In this document: positions 35,675 to 45,324 of the stretch, piece by piece | Numbering within the stretch: the first letter of the stretch is position 1 | Layout of the letters: each line of letters begins with the position of its first letter | DNA from: Cytospora piceicola | Taxonomy: Eukaryota > Ascomycota > Sordariomycetes > Diaporthales > Cytosporaceae | DNA length: 64,000 nt | Reading direction: 5' to 3' | NCBI GenBank assembly: GCA_023375675.1 | Contig: JALQBC010000020.1 | Span: 496,001-560,000 of the forward strand | Notes under the pieces: generated by a model | Seen by the model: only the letters and a program-made list of their open reading frames with translations | What the model was told of the DNA's origin: nothing | Databases searched by the model: none | Program-made: the position numbers and the translations under genes

Positions 35675-37502
35675 ATGGAGACCCCTGCGACCACATCGAG
35701 AGTAAATGAGTTGGTGGCAGCACAATGGCCATATGTCGCGTCCACACTGCTTGTCTGCGCTGCGGCGTGGGTTCTTCAAGCCGTTCTCACGCAGACTCCG
35801 ATCTCTAAGATACCGTTCATCGGCCTTGAACTAGGAGATGCTGATAAACGACGACTTGTTTATATGCGGAGTGCTAAGCAACTCTACCTGGATGGATACA
35901 AGAAGGCAAGCAGCCAACTGTATCAGACGAGCGTACGAGCTCCGGCTAACCCTCATATCGTACAGTTCAAGAACGGCGTTTTCAGGATTACTACAACAAG
36001 GGGTAGGTCACCCAGGCTCAGGTCGCACATGCAGGATAGTATAGGAGCTTGCCCTTTGCTAACCGCCAAACCTGTCTACAGCATCCAATGTTATTGTAGT
36101 CGACCCCAAATTCCTGAGTGAACTGAAGGATCTCCCCGATGACACCGTCAGCTTTTCCGAATCAGTCAAAGAGGTACGTGCCTGCTACAATTTACAAGTA
36201 TACTTCACAACAGCGCAGTCTCTGACACGCAAAACAATTAGTCCATGCAAGCCAAGTACACCAACATCCAGGCAAAACGACCCATCATCCCCCACGTAAT
36301 CAAGAAAGACTTGACTCCCGCCCTGAGTATGTTTCGCAACGGAAGTCATGATGCAATAATTTTTGCTGACCAGACTCTCAGACCGACTTAACCCTGTCAT
36401 CGCCGAAGAGGTTGATCAGTGTTTCCAGGAGGAGCTCCCACCGTGCAAGGATTTCACCCGTGTCAACATCAATGGCAGGCTTCTCCGGATCGTGGCCAAG
36501 GTTTCCGGGCGCATCTTCATCGGACCCGAGCTGTGTCGATCTGAGGAGTACATCGAGGCTGCTATCAACTATACCAAGGACGTCATGACCGCGCAGCGTG
36601 CCGTCACCGAGCTCAAGCCCTGGCAGCGCTACTTCAAGGCTGCTTCCCTCCCGGCAGTCAAGGCCCTCCAGCATCGCGAAAAGAGCGCGACGAACTACAT
36701 AAGGCCCATAGTCGAGCAGAGGCAGAAGGCAGAGAAGGAGGACCCCGACTACCAGAAGCCGGACGACCTGCTGCAGTGGGTCCTGGACGACGGCCAGAAC
36801 AAGTTCGGCGAGCAAGGAGGCGAGCAGCTCGCCTCGATCCAGCTGGGGCTGACCTTCGCGGCGATCCACACGACGACCATGGTGGCCACCAACGCCTTCT
36901 ACTGCGCGGCGGCCACGCCCGAGATCATCCCGGAGCTGCGCGAGGAGATCAGCGCGGTCCTCCGGGAGCACGGCACCTTCACGACGCTGGCGCTGCAGAA
37001 GATGAAGAAGCTGGACAGCTTCCTCCGCGAGACCATGCGGTGCTACCCCATCAGCTGGACCTCCTTCAGCCGCAAGGTGCTCAGGACCTTCACCCTCTCC
37101 AACGGCCAGGTCATCCCGGCCGGCTGCATCATCGAGGTGCCCGCGTACGGGCTGTCCATGGACGGCGAGATCATCGACGACCCGGAGACGTTCGACGCGT
37201 TCCGGTCGTACCGCGCGCGCGCGCAGGAGGGCCTCGAGGGCGCGGGCAAGGCCGGCGCCGGCGCCACCAACCAGTTTGTGTCCGTGAGCCCGACGAACCT
37301 CACGTTCGGGTACGGCCGGCACGCGTGCCCTGGGCGGTTCTTTGCGGCCAACGAGATCAAGATGATTGTGTCGAGGGCGCTGCTCGATTATGATGTCAAG
37401 ATGATTGATGGGTCGAAGGAGAGGTATCCCAACATCGAGTTCACGACGCAGAACATCCCAGACCCGTCGAAGGATCTGCTCTTCAAGAGGGTTGCTGTCT
37501 AG
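35675..37502 (+). CDS. cytochrome P450 monooxygenase (ent-kaurene-oxidase-like fungal clan)
   Basis: Five exons, 35675-35905, 35966-36002, 36082-36173, 36242-36326 and 36382-37502, encode 521 residues. A membrane anchor lies near residues 18-35 (VASTLLVCAAAWVLQAVL). The I-helix is FAAIHTTT near 306, the K-helix ExxR is ETMR near 364, and the haem-binding loop is FGYGRHACPGRFFAANE with its Cys near 463. The haem loop and overall length fit fungal P450s related to ent-kaurene oxidase (CYP503/CYP68-like), which act in secondary metabolism. Intron 1 begins GC rather than GT (AAG then GCAAGC) and ends TACAG, with a GCTAACC branch point; it is 60 nt with no stop in frame. No terpene cyclase, PKS or transporter is nearby, so the substrate is open. 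Confidence 0.9.
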
Positions 37503-39127
37503 GTCATGGTGGTGTAGTCTTGGGGGGCGTGAGGAAGGGAAAGCTGCGTTTTGGGCTTGGAAGGTGGCAAATACCTGGCGTTTGTTAATTATTGCCTTTG
37601 TCCGGTTTAGTAGCGTATATCTTTGTATTTTATAATTATTATTACACTACCAAGCATGTCACGAAGTGTGCTCAATGTATTGAACTGCTACTTTTCTCCC
37701 TCCGGGAGATTAGGGATGCCGGCGACCGCGCGAAGGAGGTGAGACGTTTACGATACGAGCTTCATATTTCGCCCACATGCGAAGAGAGGGCTTGTTCTCA
37801 CCCACAATGTAGAAGATGGATGGATGTCCTTGGTTGTTGTCGTTGATGGGGTCCTGGATCATTCCCCCTTTTGTGAGATCAAGTTTTTCAAAACTCGCTT
37901 GTAAGCCTTGTCCTTTTGGATGGATGCAACAAGTCGCTACATCTTCAGAGGTTCATCGAAGGAGATAAATTTCGATCCTCCAAGCCGTGGCCGGACAAAC
38001 GCTTCGGAACCACAAGGTTGTCATTGTGCTTTATTACGGCTGTCAAGTGAGAATCAAGTTTCAAACTGGCGGGTTGGGAAATGTTGACACAGATTACGAC
38101 CAGGGTGATTAAATTATTTTTGTCCCTCTGAAGATGGACAACCTGCGTTTAGGACTTTTACTATTTGCTCGCATTACATACTCCGGTTAATTATGGTTCC
38201 GGTAGACGAATGTAACTGTGCTTGCAAGTCTTCAGAAAGCTGCAACTGTTAATGAGACATCCAATGGTTTTCCGGGACGGAAGACGAAGTACCTGGTCAT
38301 CTTGGAAATTCTTGTCTCCCATCAGATCTTTAGGCAATGGAGAAATAAAAATTTGAGTCATGTCTGAGAAGGTACCGTCACTGAAAATCGGGATGGGAAC
38401 GATGTTGGGAAGGCTATAGTACTATATACTTACTTAGGTATATATTCATGATTGGTGGTATAGTGCATTATTATAGAGGGGAATATTTAGCTCCGATTAC
38501 GAGGCCAGGATTTACGTCAATTGACTCTCCTTGACCCGTTGTTATTAGTTGGAGGGTCGACGGGCTGGCCGCATCGTTTTTCACTGGCCTTGTTTGCTCA
38601 AGACTCCAGCTAGGGGATGTCTCATACGGTGTTGTCATCAATTCAACATAAGTAGTGGTTGCCGATTCCCGAACTTCTTTTGATCGAGGTTAGAAGTATA
38701 TAGATCGATAGAAAACAGGTATAGCCAGAGAAGAAGACGTCTCCCACACCGCCATTGCCGACAATATTGAACTCATGTATTATACCACCCTGAACTGCCT
38801 GTGCCTTTCAAAGTTCCACCTTCTCTTTTCGGTTGAGGGCCAGCTGGATGCATTCAGTTACTGGCAAAGTGGTATTCTCTAAAAGCTTGAGAGCAATCAA
38901 AAGGGATCGAAATGACTGAGAAACCAGCTTGACCCAGCTTCATATGCAATGTAAATGTTTGACTGTTGATCACTCAGGTAGTCACTGGCCAATTGGGAGA
39001 CAATGATCGGTCTTGACTGTAACGACTTCTTTCGGGCCTTCTTCTTACCCGGAAGTGTGAGTTGATGTCTGAAAGACCTAGTACATATGTAACCAGTGAG
39101 TCGCAAAGGTCCAATGGTTTCTGCGAC
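37503..39127. other. AT-rich spacer
   Basis: No gene seen. The stretch 37860-38880 is AT-rich with stops in every frame. Confidence 0.5.
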
Positions 39128-39135
39128 TATATAAG
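39128..39135 (+). promoter_or_regulatory. TATA box of the Ser/Thr-rich protein gene
   Basis: TATATAAG lies 70-77 bases before the ATG at 39205, a normal position for a fungal TATA box. The leader that follows is A/C-rich. Confidence 0.55.
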
Positions 39136-39204
39136 CAGCCCTTCCCAAGCATCGTTCTGCGTCAGAGAATGGAAGTCCCCTAATCAAACCAAACAAACCT
39201 CAAA

Positions 39205-40352
39205 ATGGCTTTCAAACCAAGACAATTCATCTGGCTCCTCATAAGCGAGGGTGTCATAATCACTTCATTCCCACACAACCCATCAACTACAACAGACGAT
39301 GCAGCAAATATGGTCCACCCTATTCATCCCCTCGCCGAGTCCGAGTCTCCTACCACAAAAGTTCCCGGAAGCACACTGACATTTGGAGACACCACGTCTT
39401 CGACTGATATCCTAACTGTAAGTTCAGCTTCGCCTCCATCGAGTCGCTCCTCTACCTCTGTGCCCAATATTCCACCCATACCTACTTCATCAGGGACTGT
39501 CGTGCCGATTATAACCACCGACATCACGCCCACAACAACCGTATGGGTCACTGTATCTCCTACGTGCTCTTCAACAGCATCTTCAAACTCGAGAAATAAA
39601 AGCAGCAGCCAACATGGCCAGGTCAGCATCAAGACGGCGGCTCTGACATATTACCCACTCCACACGCCTAACTCCATCACTGACTGGCCTGGTCCTGAGC
39701 CAACTTCAACAACACTGGTCAGCCTGCAGTGCCCTCCTCATACTAGCACATCATCCTCAGAAGGAAACATTCCTTTGAGTGTCGCACCTATAGGCCTACC
39801 AGAAGTCATACCCATTACAGGGTGCTCCTCGTCCACTGTTCCTTCCGGGCCCCCTTCAAAGCTTTTCGATAAGCACGTTCCCGTTGGTCCGGATTATTTC
39901 TTGTCGATGGTTCCAGTTTTGGATGATAATGGATCGTATGTGGCTAATCTGAGATTGTGAAGAAAGACGATGGCCTGGTACCAGGAAACATATTAACTTC
40001 TGGGACGGAAATCAACTACACAAGCACAGCCAGCACAAATATCACCAACACCATCGGTGTGAAAAGGGTTCTGTCATCAGAGAATACCGATACAGGAGCC
40101 GCACATCCACACGGCCCAGGAAATTCGCCTTCATACCATACCCAACCCTCGCGCAGCCTGCAAAGGAGGCGTGGAGGAGAAGGACATGTGTCGCATCTCA
40201 GTTGCAAAAGCTGCAGAGGGAAAGGAACGAGCAAGAAGGGAGGTAGCAATACAAGCGCAGGTCCACGTACGGTGGAGGGCCCGGATGCCGCGTTTTGGCT
40301 GGGAGTAGGACTGGCAATGGTCTTCCAGCTTCTGATTCTGGTGTTTTTGTAG
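39205..40352 (+). CDS. Ser/Thr-rich protein with C-terminal membrane segment
   Basis: The first frame runs from 39205 and shifts to a second frame that ends at 40352. A GTATGT donor at 39936, with acceptors at 40024 (AAG) or 40033 (CAG), joins them in frame and gives 352 or 349 residues. The N-terminus MAFKPRQFIWLLISEGVIIT could be a weak signal peptide. The middle is rich in Ser, Thr and Pro with TTTVWVTVSP-type motifs common in fungal cell-surface proteins. The C-terminus ends in the hydrophobic FWLGVGLAMVFQLLILVFL, a single membrane span or GPI-type signal. No domain is recognised. The alternative to the intron is a one-base frameshift around 39933-39956. Function unknown; a wall- or membrane-attached surface role is inference. 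Confidence 0.5.
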
Positions 40353-40734
40353 TAGAGAGACGAATATGTGCATGTGTTCAACATGTAGCGGTGCAAAGGA
40401 GCCAGCACATGTTATAGGCGCCGTGGCTATATCCACATAGATGTTAGACCGCTTTGATTCTGCAAGCTTGGGTAAACATTTAGTCTTTCATTCATTTTCC
40501 GTTCAGACAGTAATACAAAGTTTTCCGTAAAACACAATCAACCACAAAACAAAATTGGGCCCGTCCCGCTGGCTCATCAAGGTGAAACAATTGGTATCGT
40601 TGCTTAGAACTCAGACGCTTCCAACTCCCGGCTCCGTATGAGGCGTACTAAATGAAATGGTCGATTGACGTGACGGTGGTCGACGATGTTCGGTACATGC
40701 AAGATGATCTCATGGCTTGCCGTATCACGGCTCC
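40353..40734. other. short convergent spacer
   Basis: 3' flanks of the two converging genes; nothing else seen. Confidence 0.5.
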
Positions 40735-41273
40735 TCAAATGTCGTGACCTAATTATTCAGTGTTAGCAACTGTTCAACCCTGCCTTAACAGGGATAGGAA
40801 ACTCAATACTTACGACCAAGAGCCTTCCCGCGCTTCGACACCTCCTTGGCATGGTACTGCTTGATCTTGGCCCGCCGAGCCTCCTCCTTGGCCTCGAGCT
40901 CGAGCCTCCTGACCTCCTCCCTCGCGTCCCGGACCTCGCGGCGCGCCAGCTCCAGCGCGCGGTCGGCGTCCCGCTCCGCCGACTCGGCGCCCATGACCCT
41001 CTCCCGGGCCTGCACGATGGACGGGTCGAGCTCCTCGTTGGCGTGGCCGCCGAACCTGTGCAGGAGGCTGCCGCTCCGGGAGGTGCGGTTGGGCGAGGCG
41101 CTGTGGTAGGTGGACGTCGTCTGGCGGCTCGAGTTGGTCGCATGGGTCGACGAGGTGGGCGTGGGCGATGGGTCGCGTCGCAGGGAGCCTAGGAGGCCGC
41201 GCTTGCGAGGCTCCTCGTATTGGGGCTCGGGAGGGATCTCCTCTTCGGGTTCGCGGCGAGAGAAGAAAGGCAT
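40735..41273 (-). CDS. small coiled-coil protein
   Basis: Two exons, 41273..40814 and 40748..40735, encode 157 residues. The 65-bp intron has a GTAAGT donor and a TGCTAAC branch point before ATTAG, so the last exon supplies only a few residues (protein end GRHDI). The N-terminal half is Ser/Thr/Pro-rich and disordered. The C-terminal half is a highly charged helix of Glu, Arg and Ala (ERVMGAESAERDADRALELA and on), very likely a coiled coil, ending in a basic stretch. I do not recognise the family. Confidence 0.7.
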
Positions 41274-41791
41274 TTTTCTTTTGGGAAGAGAAGCTGTACT
41301 TTGGTGAGGTGAAACGTGTGAGACTTCGGTGGTGGAGATATCAGTCTAGTCAACTCAGCAGTAGAATCTGGGGAAGGACAAGAAACAATCCCAGTACTCG
41401 CTCGGGGTCCGAAGCTCCTTTTGATCATTTTCACCCTCGTATAGTCTCACAGTTATCACCATATATCATGCTGACTTCCATCATCAAAGTTGCCTGTCAA
41501 ACCTGCTTTGTTTCCTGGGAGGGTGACGTGACGTCAGAAACATCCAGCCAATGGAACAACACGGATGATAGAGCTGAGGCCCGCTCCTGATTTAGGTGTG
41601 ACAAGATCCCCAGAATCCAGCCAATATGCAGGGTCCAAACCTGCCAGGGCTACATCATCGCTGGTCGTCGTCCTTAACCTTGTGGTGCCATAGCCATGTA
41701 CGATGATAGCATCGCCGAGACAGCTCGTAATGTGGCTGGCTGTGGTTGAGACAAGGGTGAAGGCGTCTTACTCTCATGCCTCTTTAACGTG

Positions 41792-41823
<32 letters not shown>

Positions 41824-42634
41824 ATGTCCCATCACTCCGTAGCTTCCACAATTGGGACTGATGCCAAAGGGTAAGACATCTCTGCATACGAGCATAGCAT
41901 CTCAAGCCCAATACACAGTTTACTGAATGGCAGGCCCACAACGCAGTGCAGGTGGATCGAGATTTGGTTCGAATAGATTCAGGTTCTGAGACAGGCGTCG
42001 CAGATAGACCAGCCTTGCTTATTTTCCGCCCCAAGATCCGTCATAGCAGCTGTGCGCTGTGCCGTAACAGGGGTGGTTGGGCTTTGTTATTGCAAATCGG
42101 GTCTGTTCTCCCCCAAGGTGCTCTATCCCCCGGAGTATCTGCCGAGCTGCCAAGAAAAGAAAAATTACCGGGCTGCAGGCCTGGCACGTCTGGCTGCAGA
42201 CGCACAGATAGCGGGAGATATGCACCACTTATACATAGGAGCACATAAGCGCCCAATGGGTAATGATCTGGCTGACTGGCAGGCTCCTGTGTGTAACCCT
42301 CGTGTGCCCGGGCCAGAACGATCTGTTGCAGTCCCAGCGCCCCAGGTCACAGGCCGAGTTTCCCCATTCGGCAACGTGCCAGGGGTAGATGATGGCTGCA
42401 AGGTGCGCCACAGCTGTCCGTGAACCAATGCGAGGGTATGGCAATCCGGGGAATCGCTACCTCTGGTGTGCAGCTAGCCTACATTCGCGTCCATGCTGAC
42501 CACTAATGTCCACACCCAGTCATTTGCTTCTTCCTTATCAGGATGGGGGATAGCTGGATGTGTTCAAGCGGAATGGGTGATAATCTCCTGGAGGTGTGTG
42601 TGTGTGTGGTGAGCCGGCGCGGAGATTACATACA
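41274..42634. other. divergent spacer between the coiled-coil gene and the protease gene
   Basis: No gene seen. It contains a CCCGTAT repeat and presumably the promoters of both flanking genes. Confidence 0.5.
41793..41820. repeat. (CCCGTAT)n heptamer repeat
   Basis: Four tandem copies of CCCGTAT. Confidence 0.85.
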
Positions 42635-44320
42635 ATGGGTTCATTCTCCAGTTGGGCTCCCGAGCTCCCATTGCAGTTCAAATTCGTCCGTACAGATGTA
42701 GTAAGTCGAGCAAAACCGGCACCTCTAAGTCGGCCAACTGGGCTACCCAAAATGTCTGCAAGCATGTGCGGTTTGACCATGTGCATTTTCGGCAAGAAGA
42801 TCAAGGAGGGCACAAAACGGGAGAAACACGAGCAGACGGTCGAAGTCCCGGCACCTCAAGAGAAGCCCGCGTCGCATGTCCTCGTGCTCATAATGTTGGA
42901 CTGCGATGGAAGGGCCTTCAACAATTTCATCGCGCAGCTGCCAAAGGAGGGAGCCTCACACAACCAGCGTTACGAGCAGCCCTGCGTCAACCTAAGGGGC
43001 TTCAAGACCGCGCTTAAGGTCCAGTACGCACGCGACCTACGAAGGTCGCAGATCGGAAAGGACGCAGGCGTCTTGGGGGTTGCATTCTTCGGTAGAGTGC
43101 TGCTCAATCCGCCGCCTCCTGAACAATCATCCGGGCTCAGGCGCCGGCAAACACAGTCGGGACAAAATGTTGGACTGGGCAACCTTTGGCATCTCGATGC
43201 CGTCGACGCCTCTCCGAGTCACGGTGCTGGAAGGGATGTGAATGTGTATGTGATGGATACTGGTATAAACGAGAAACATGCGGTGAGTTTCCGATTCCAG
43301 AGTTTGCTCGTCAGTCTGACTAGGTGTATGCATGTGTAACTGAACAAAGGTTCGCGGTAGGAGTTCCAAGGCCGAGAATTTTCAGAGTCTTTCGTTGCTA
43401 GAGATGAGAGAGGCAACACCCCCGAGCTGAAGGACAGCAACGGCCATGGTACAGCGGTAGCGTCTCTCATCGGCGGAAATAACGTGGGTGTAGCCAAGGG
43501 TGTCAATATCATACCCGTAAAGCATCTGCTACCAGACAACACACTTGGGTTACAGACCATTACAAAGTGCAGCCCGATGTCTGTGTTTGAGAGCCTACTA
43601 TGGATCTTGTGGCACGTCATCAAGACCGAGAAGCAGGGAAAAGCAGTACTGACAGTATCGCAAGGTAGGTCATGCCTTACGCTTTGAGGCACGTCTTTTC
43701 ATTGTACAGGCTCTGATATATCACGCGTACCCATCTTAGGCATCCGACCAAGCTGGACCGATGGCATCCCCGATCCTACTGAGGAAGAGCAGGCTCTTTC
43801 CGACCCCTGGCGGCACTTCTTAGAAGTCCTGAACCAGCAGGACGTCGTAGTGGTCACATCCGCCGGCCACGACGGAAAGAGCACGGAAGACGCGGCCGAG
43901 GATCAAAGCCCACGTCGACTGGCTTGCCCAGGAGCCGTGGCCGAGAAGACACTGATCGTCGTCGGGGGTTCTCAAAGGTCAGCCAACAATCGCGACGAGC
44001 TGGAGTTCTGGCCGCAGTCAAACTCGTTTGACACTGTGGACGTTCTAGCCCCAGGGAGAGACATGACTGTGGCTCGGCACAACTACAACGGGGTCTGGAG
44101 GAGGGATGATGGCACGTCGCTCTCGGCAGCCATTACATCGGGTATTATCGCTCAGTATCTGGGCGAAAACGATCTCCATGCGTCAAACCCAGGCGGCGTG
44201 GCCCGCATTGTCAAGAGAGCGGTTGCTGGACAGGTTCCCGTGTCTGGTGTGGATGCGGGAACGGTTCAGGTAACGCACGAGGGCCGAAACTTCCCGCTCC
44301 TCCGTACACTTACGCCATAG
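42635..44320 (+). CDS. subtilisin-like serine protease (S8) with an I9-like prodomain
   Basis: Three exons, 42635-43282, 43361-43664 and 43710-44320, encode 520 residues; introns are 78 and 45 bp. The catalytic Asp is in NVYVMDTGINEKHA near residue 206, the His in DSNGHGTAVASL near 242, and the Ser in DDGTSLSAAITSG near 452. Upstream, HVLVLIMLDCDGRAFNNFI and a following segment look like an inhibitor-I9 propeptide. The oxyanion-hole position, normally Asn in an AAGN-type motif, reads SAGHD, so Asn is replaced by His near residue 368. The Pro after the catalytic Ser block is also missing. No signal peptide is seen at the chosen ATG or at the internal Met codons. Either the N-terminus is mis-modelled (a GTAAGT lies at about 42700) or the enzyme is intracellular. 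Confidence 0.8.
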
Positions 44321-44527
44321 GCCATAGGAGGAGGCGTGGACAAGCATGAAAAGAAAAAGAAGAACGGTTAGGGTTTCCCCACAAGTCACCTTCTGACTTG
44401 CCAACTCACCTTGGCATCAACTTTATCTGGTCAAGGGTGGCATGTGGAAGCAAGACACTGAAAGCATCATCCCTCGGGCTTCGCCCACTCCGAGCGTTGT
44501 TATGGTCGGCGAGCCATGTGTAGACCT

Positions 44528-44570
44528 GGGGGATGGGATGGGATGGGATGGGATGGGATTGGATGGGACG
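44528..44570. repeat. (GGGAT)n repeat
   Basis: Seven or so GGGAT pentamers, the last ones imperfect. Confidence 0.85.
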
Positions 44571-44959
44571 GGACAAAGGATCAGGATCACAAGAACGGGG
44601 CCAAAGGGGGCAAACACATGCAGATGGCAATGCTGGGAACAATAGCGCAGGAAAAAGTCAGATATTGGCCTAATGTTAGTGTGGAGGGTCTGTCTGATCC
44701 GCGGGGCCGTTACGGAGTCAGTTCAGCAACGTTCAGCGACTTCAGTTCGGACACGCGGAATTCGGTGATTAGATAGGCCTGATAAGAGAGACGTGGCCCG
44801 TGCTTTGGGAATGATACAAAGGTACTTCGGAAGTGGGATCCGCCTCTAAGGAAACGGAAACTTCAAAGTTTGAAAAACGTCCCCACCACGTGCAGGGTCT
44901 GATGAGGGGTCCAGGCCCACCGTTCACCACCCACCAATAGGCGGGACGGGAACCCCGTT

Positions 44960-44984
44960 ATTGATAAGCATTCTTATCGATAAG
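44960..44984. promoter_or_regulatory. cluster of GATA-factor-like sites
   Basis: Three GATAAG/CTTATC elements occur within 25 bases, in both orientations, about 350 bases before the New1/Elf1 start. GATA-type zinc-finger regulators of fungi bind HGATAR. Binding here is inference. Confidence 0.35.
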
Positions 44985-45116
44985 ACACTTTTTTTGGAGT
45001 ACCACAGTCAGGAAATTCTGCACAATGCCGAATGCTGATGCCCAACTAAAATCCGGGTCGCATTTTTTCAGCGGAAATCTGACACTTCCAAGGTTCGACG
45101 CCGCTTTTCTGGATTT

Positions 45117-45260
45117 TCTCCTTCTCTCTTTCAACCCTTCCTCACCGACGCTACCACTCCCCCCCTCTCCCCTCCTCTCCTTTTAACTCAAAGGGCTTCC
45201 TACCTGCCCAACCTCTCCACTCCCTCTTTCTTCCCTACTTTTTTTCTGTGTTACCACAGA
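45117..45260 (+). promoter_or_regulatory. pyrimidine-rich promoter/leader tract
   Basis: A long C/T-rich stretch precedes the ATG at 45325 by 65-210 bases. Such tracts mark transcription start regions of strongly expressed genes in filamentous fungi. Confidence 0.5.
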
Positions 45261-45324
45261 AGAAAACATCACTTTCTCTTTTCAGGATCAGGATCAGAAT
45301 CAGGCATTCTGTCTTTAACTTGAA

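Larger units (their letters stand above)
44321..45324. other. spacer upstream of the New1/Elf1 gene
   Basis: Holds the 3' flank of the protease gene, the GGGAT repeat, a GATA-type site cluster and the pyrimidine-rich leader region of the next gene. No other gene seen. Confidence 0.5.

Noticed and set aside
36378..37322. 314-codon minus-strand frame
   Set aside because: Antisense to the P450 exon that carries the I-helix, ExxR and haem loop.
30483..41300. Secondary-metabolite gene cluster around the P450
   Set aside because: No backbone enzyme, transporter or pathway regulator is present.
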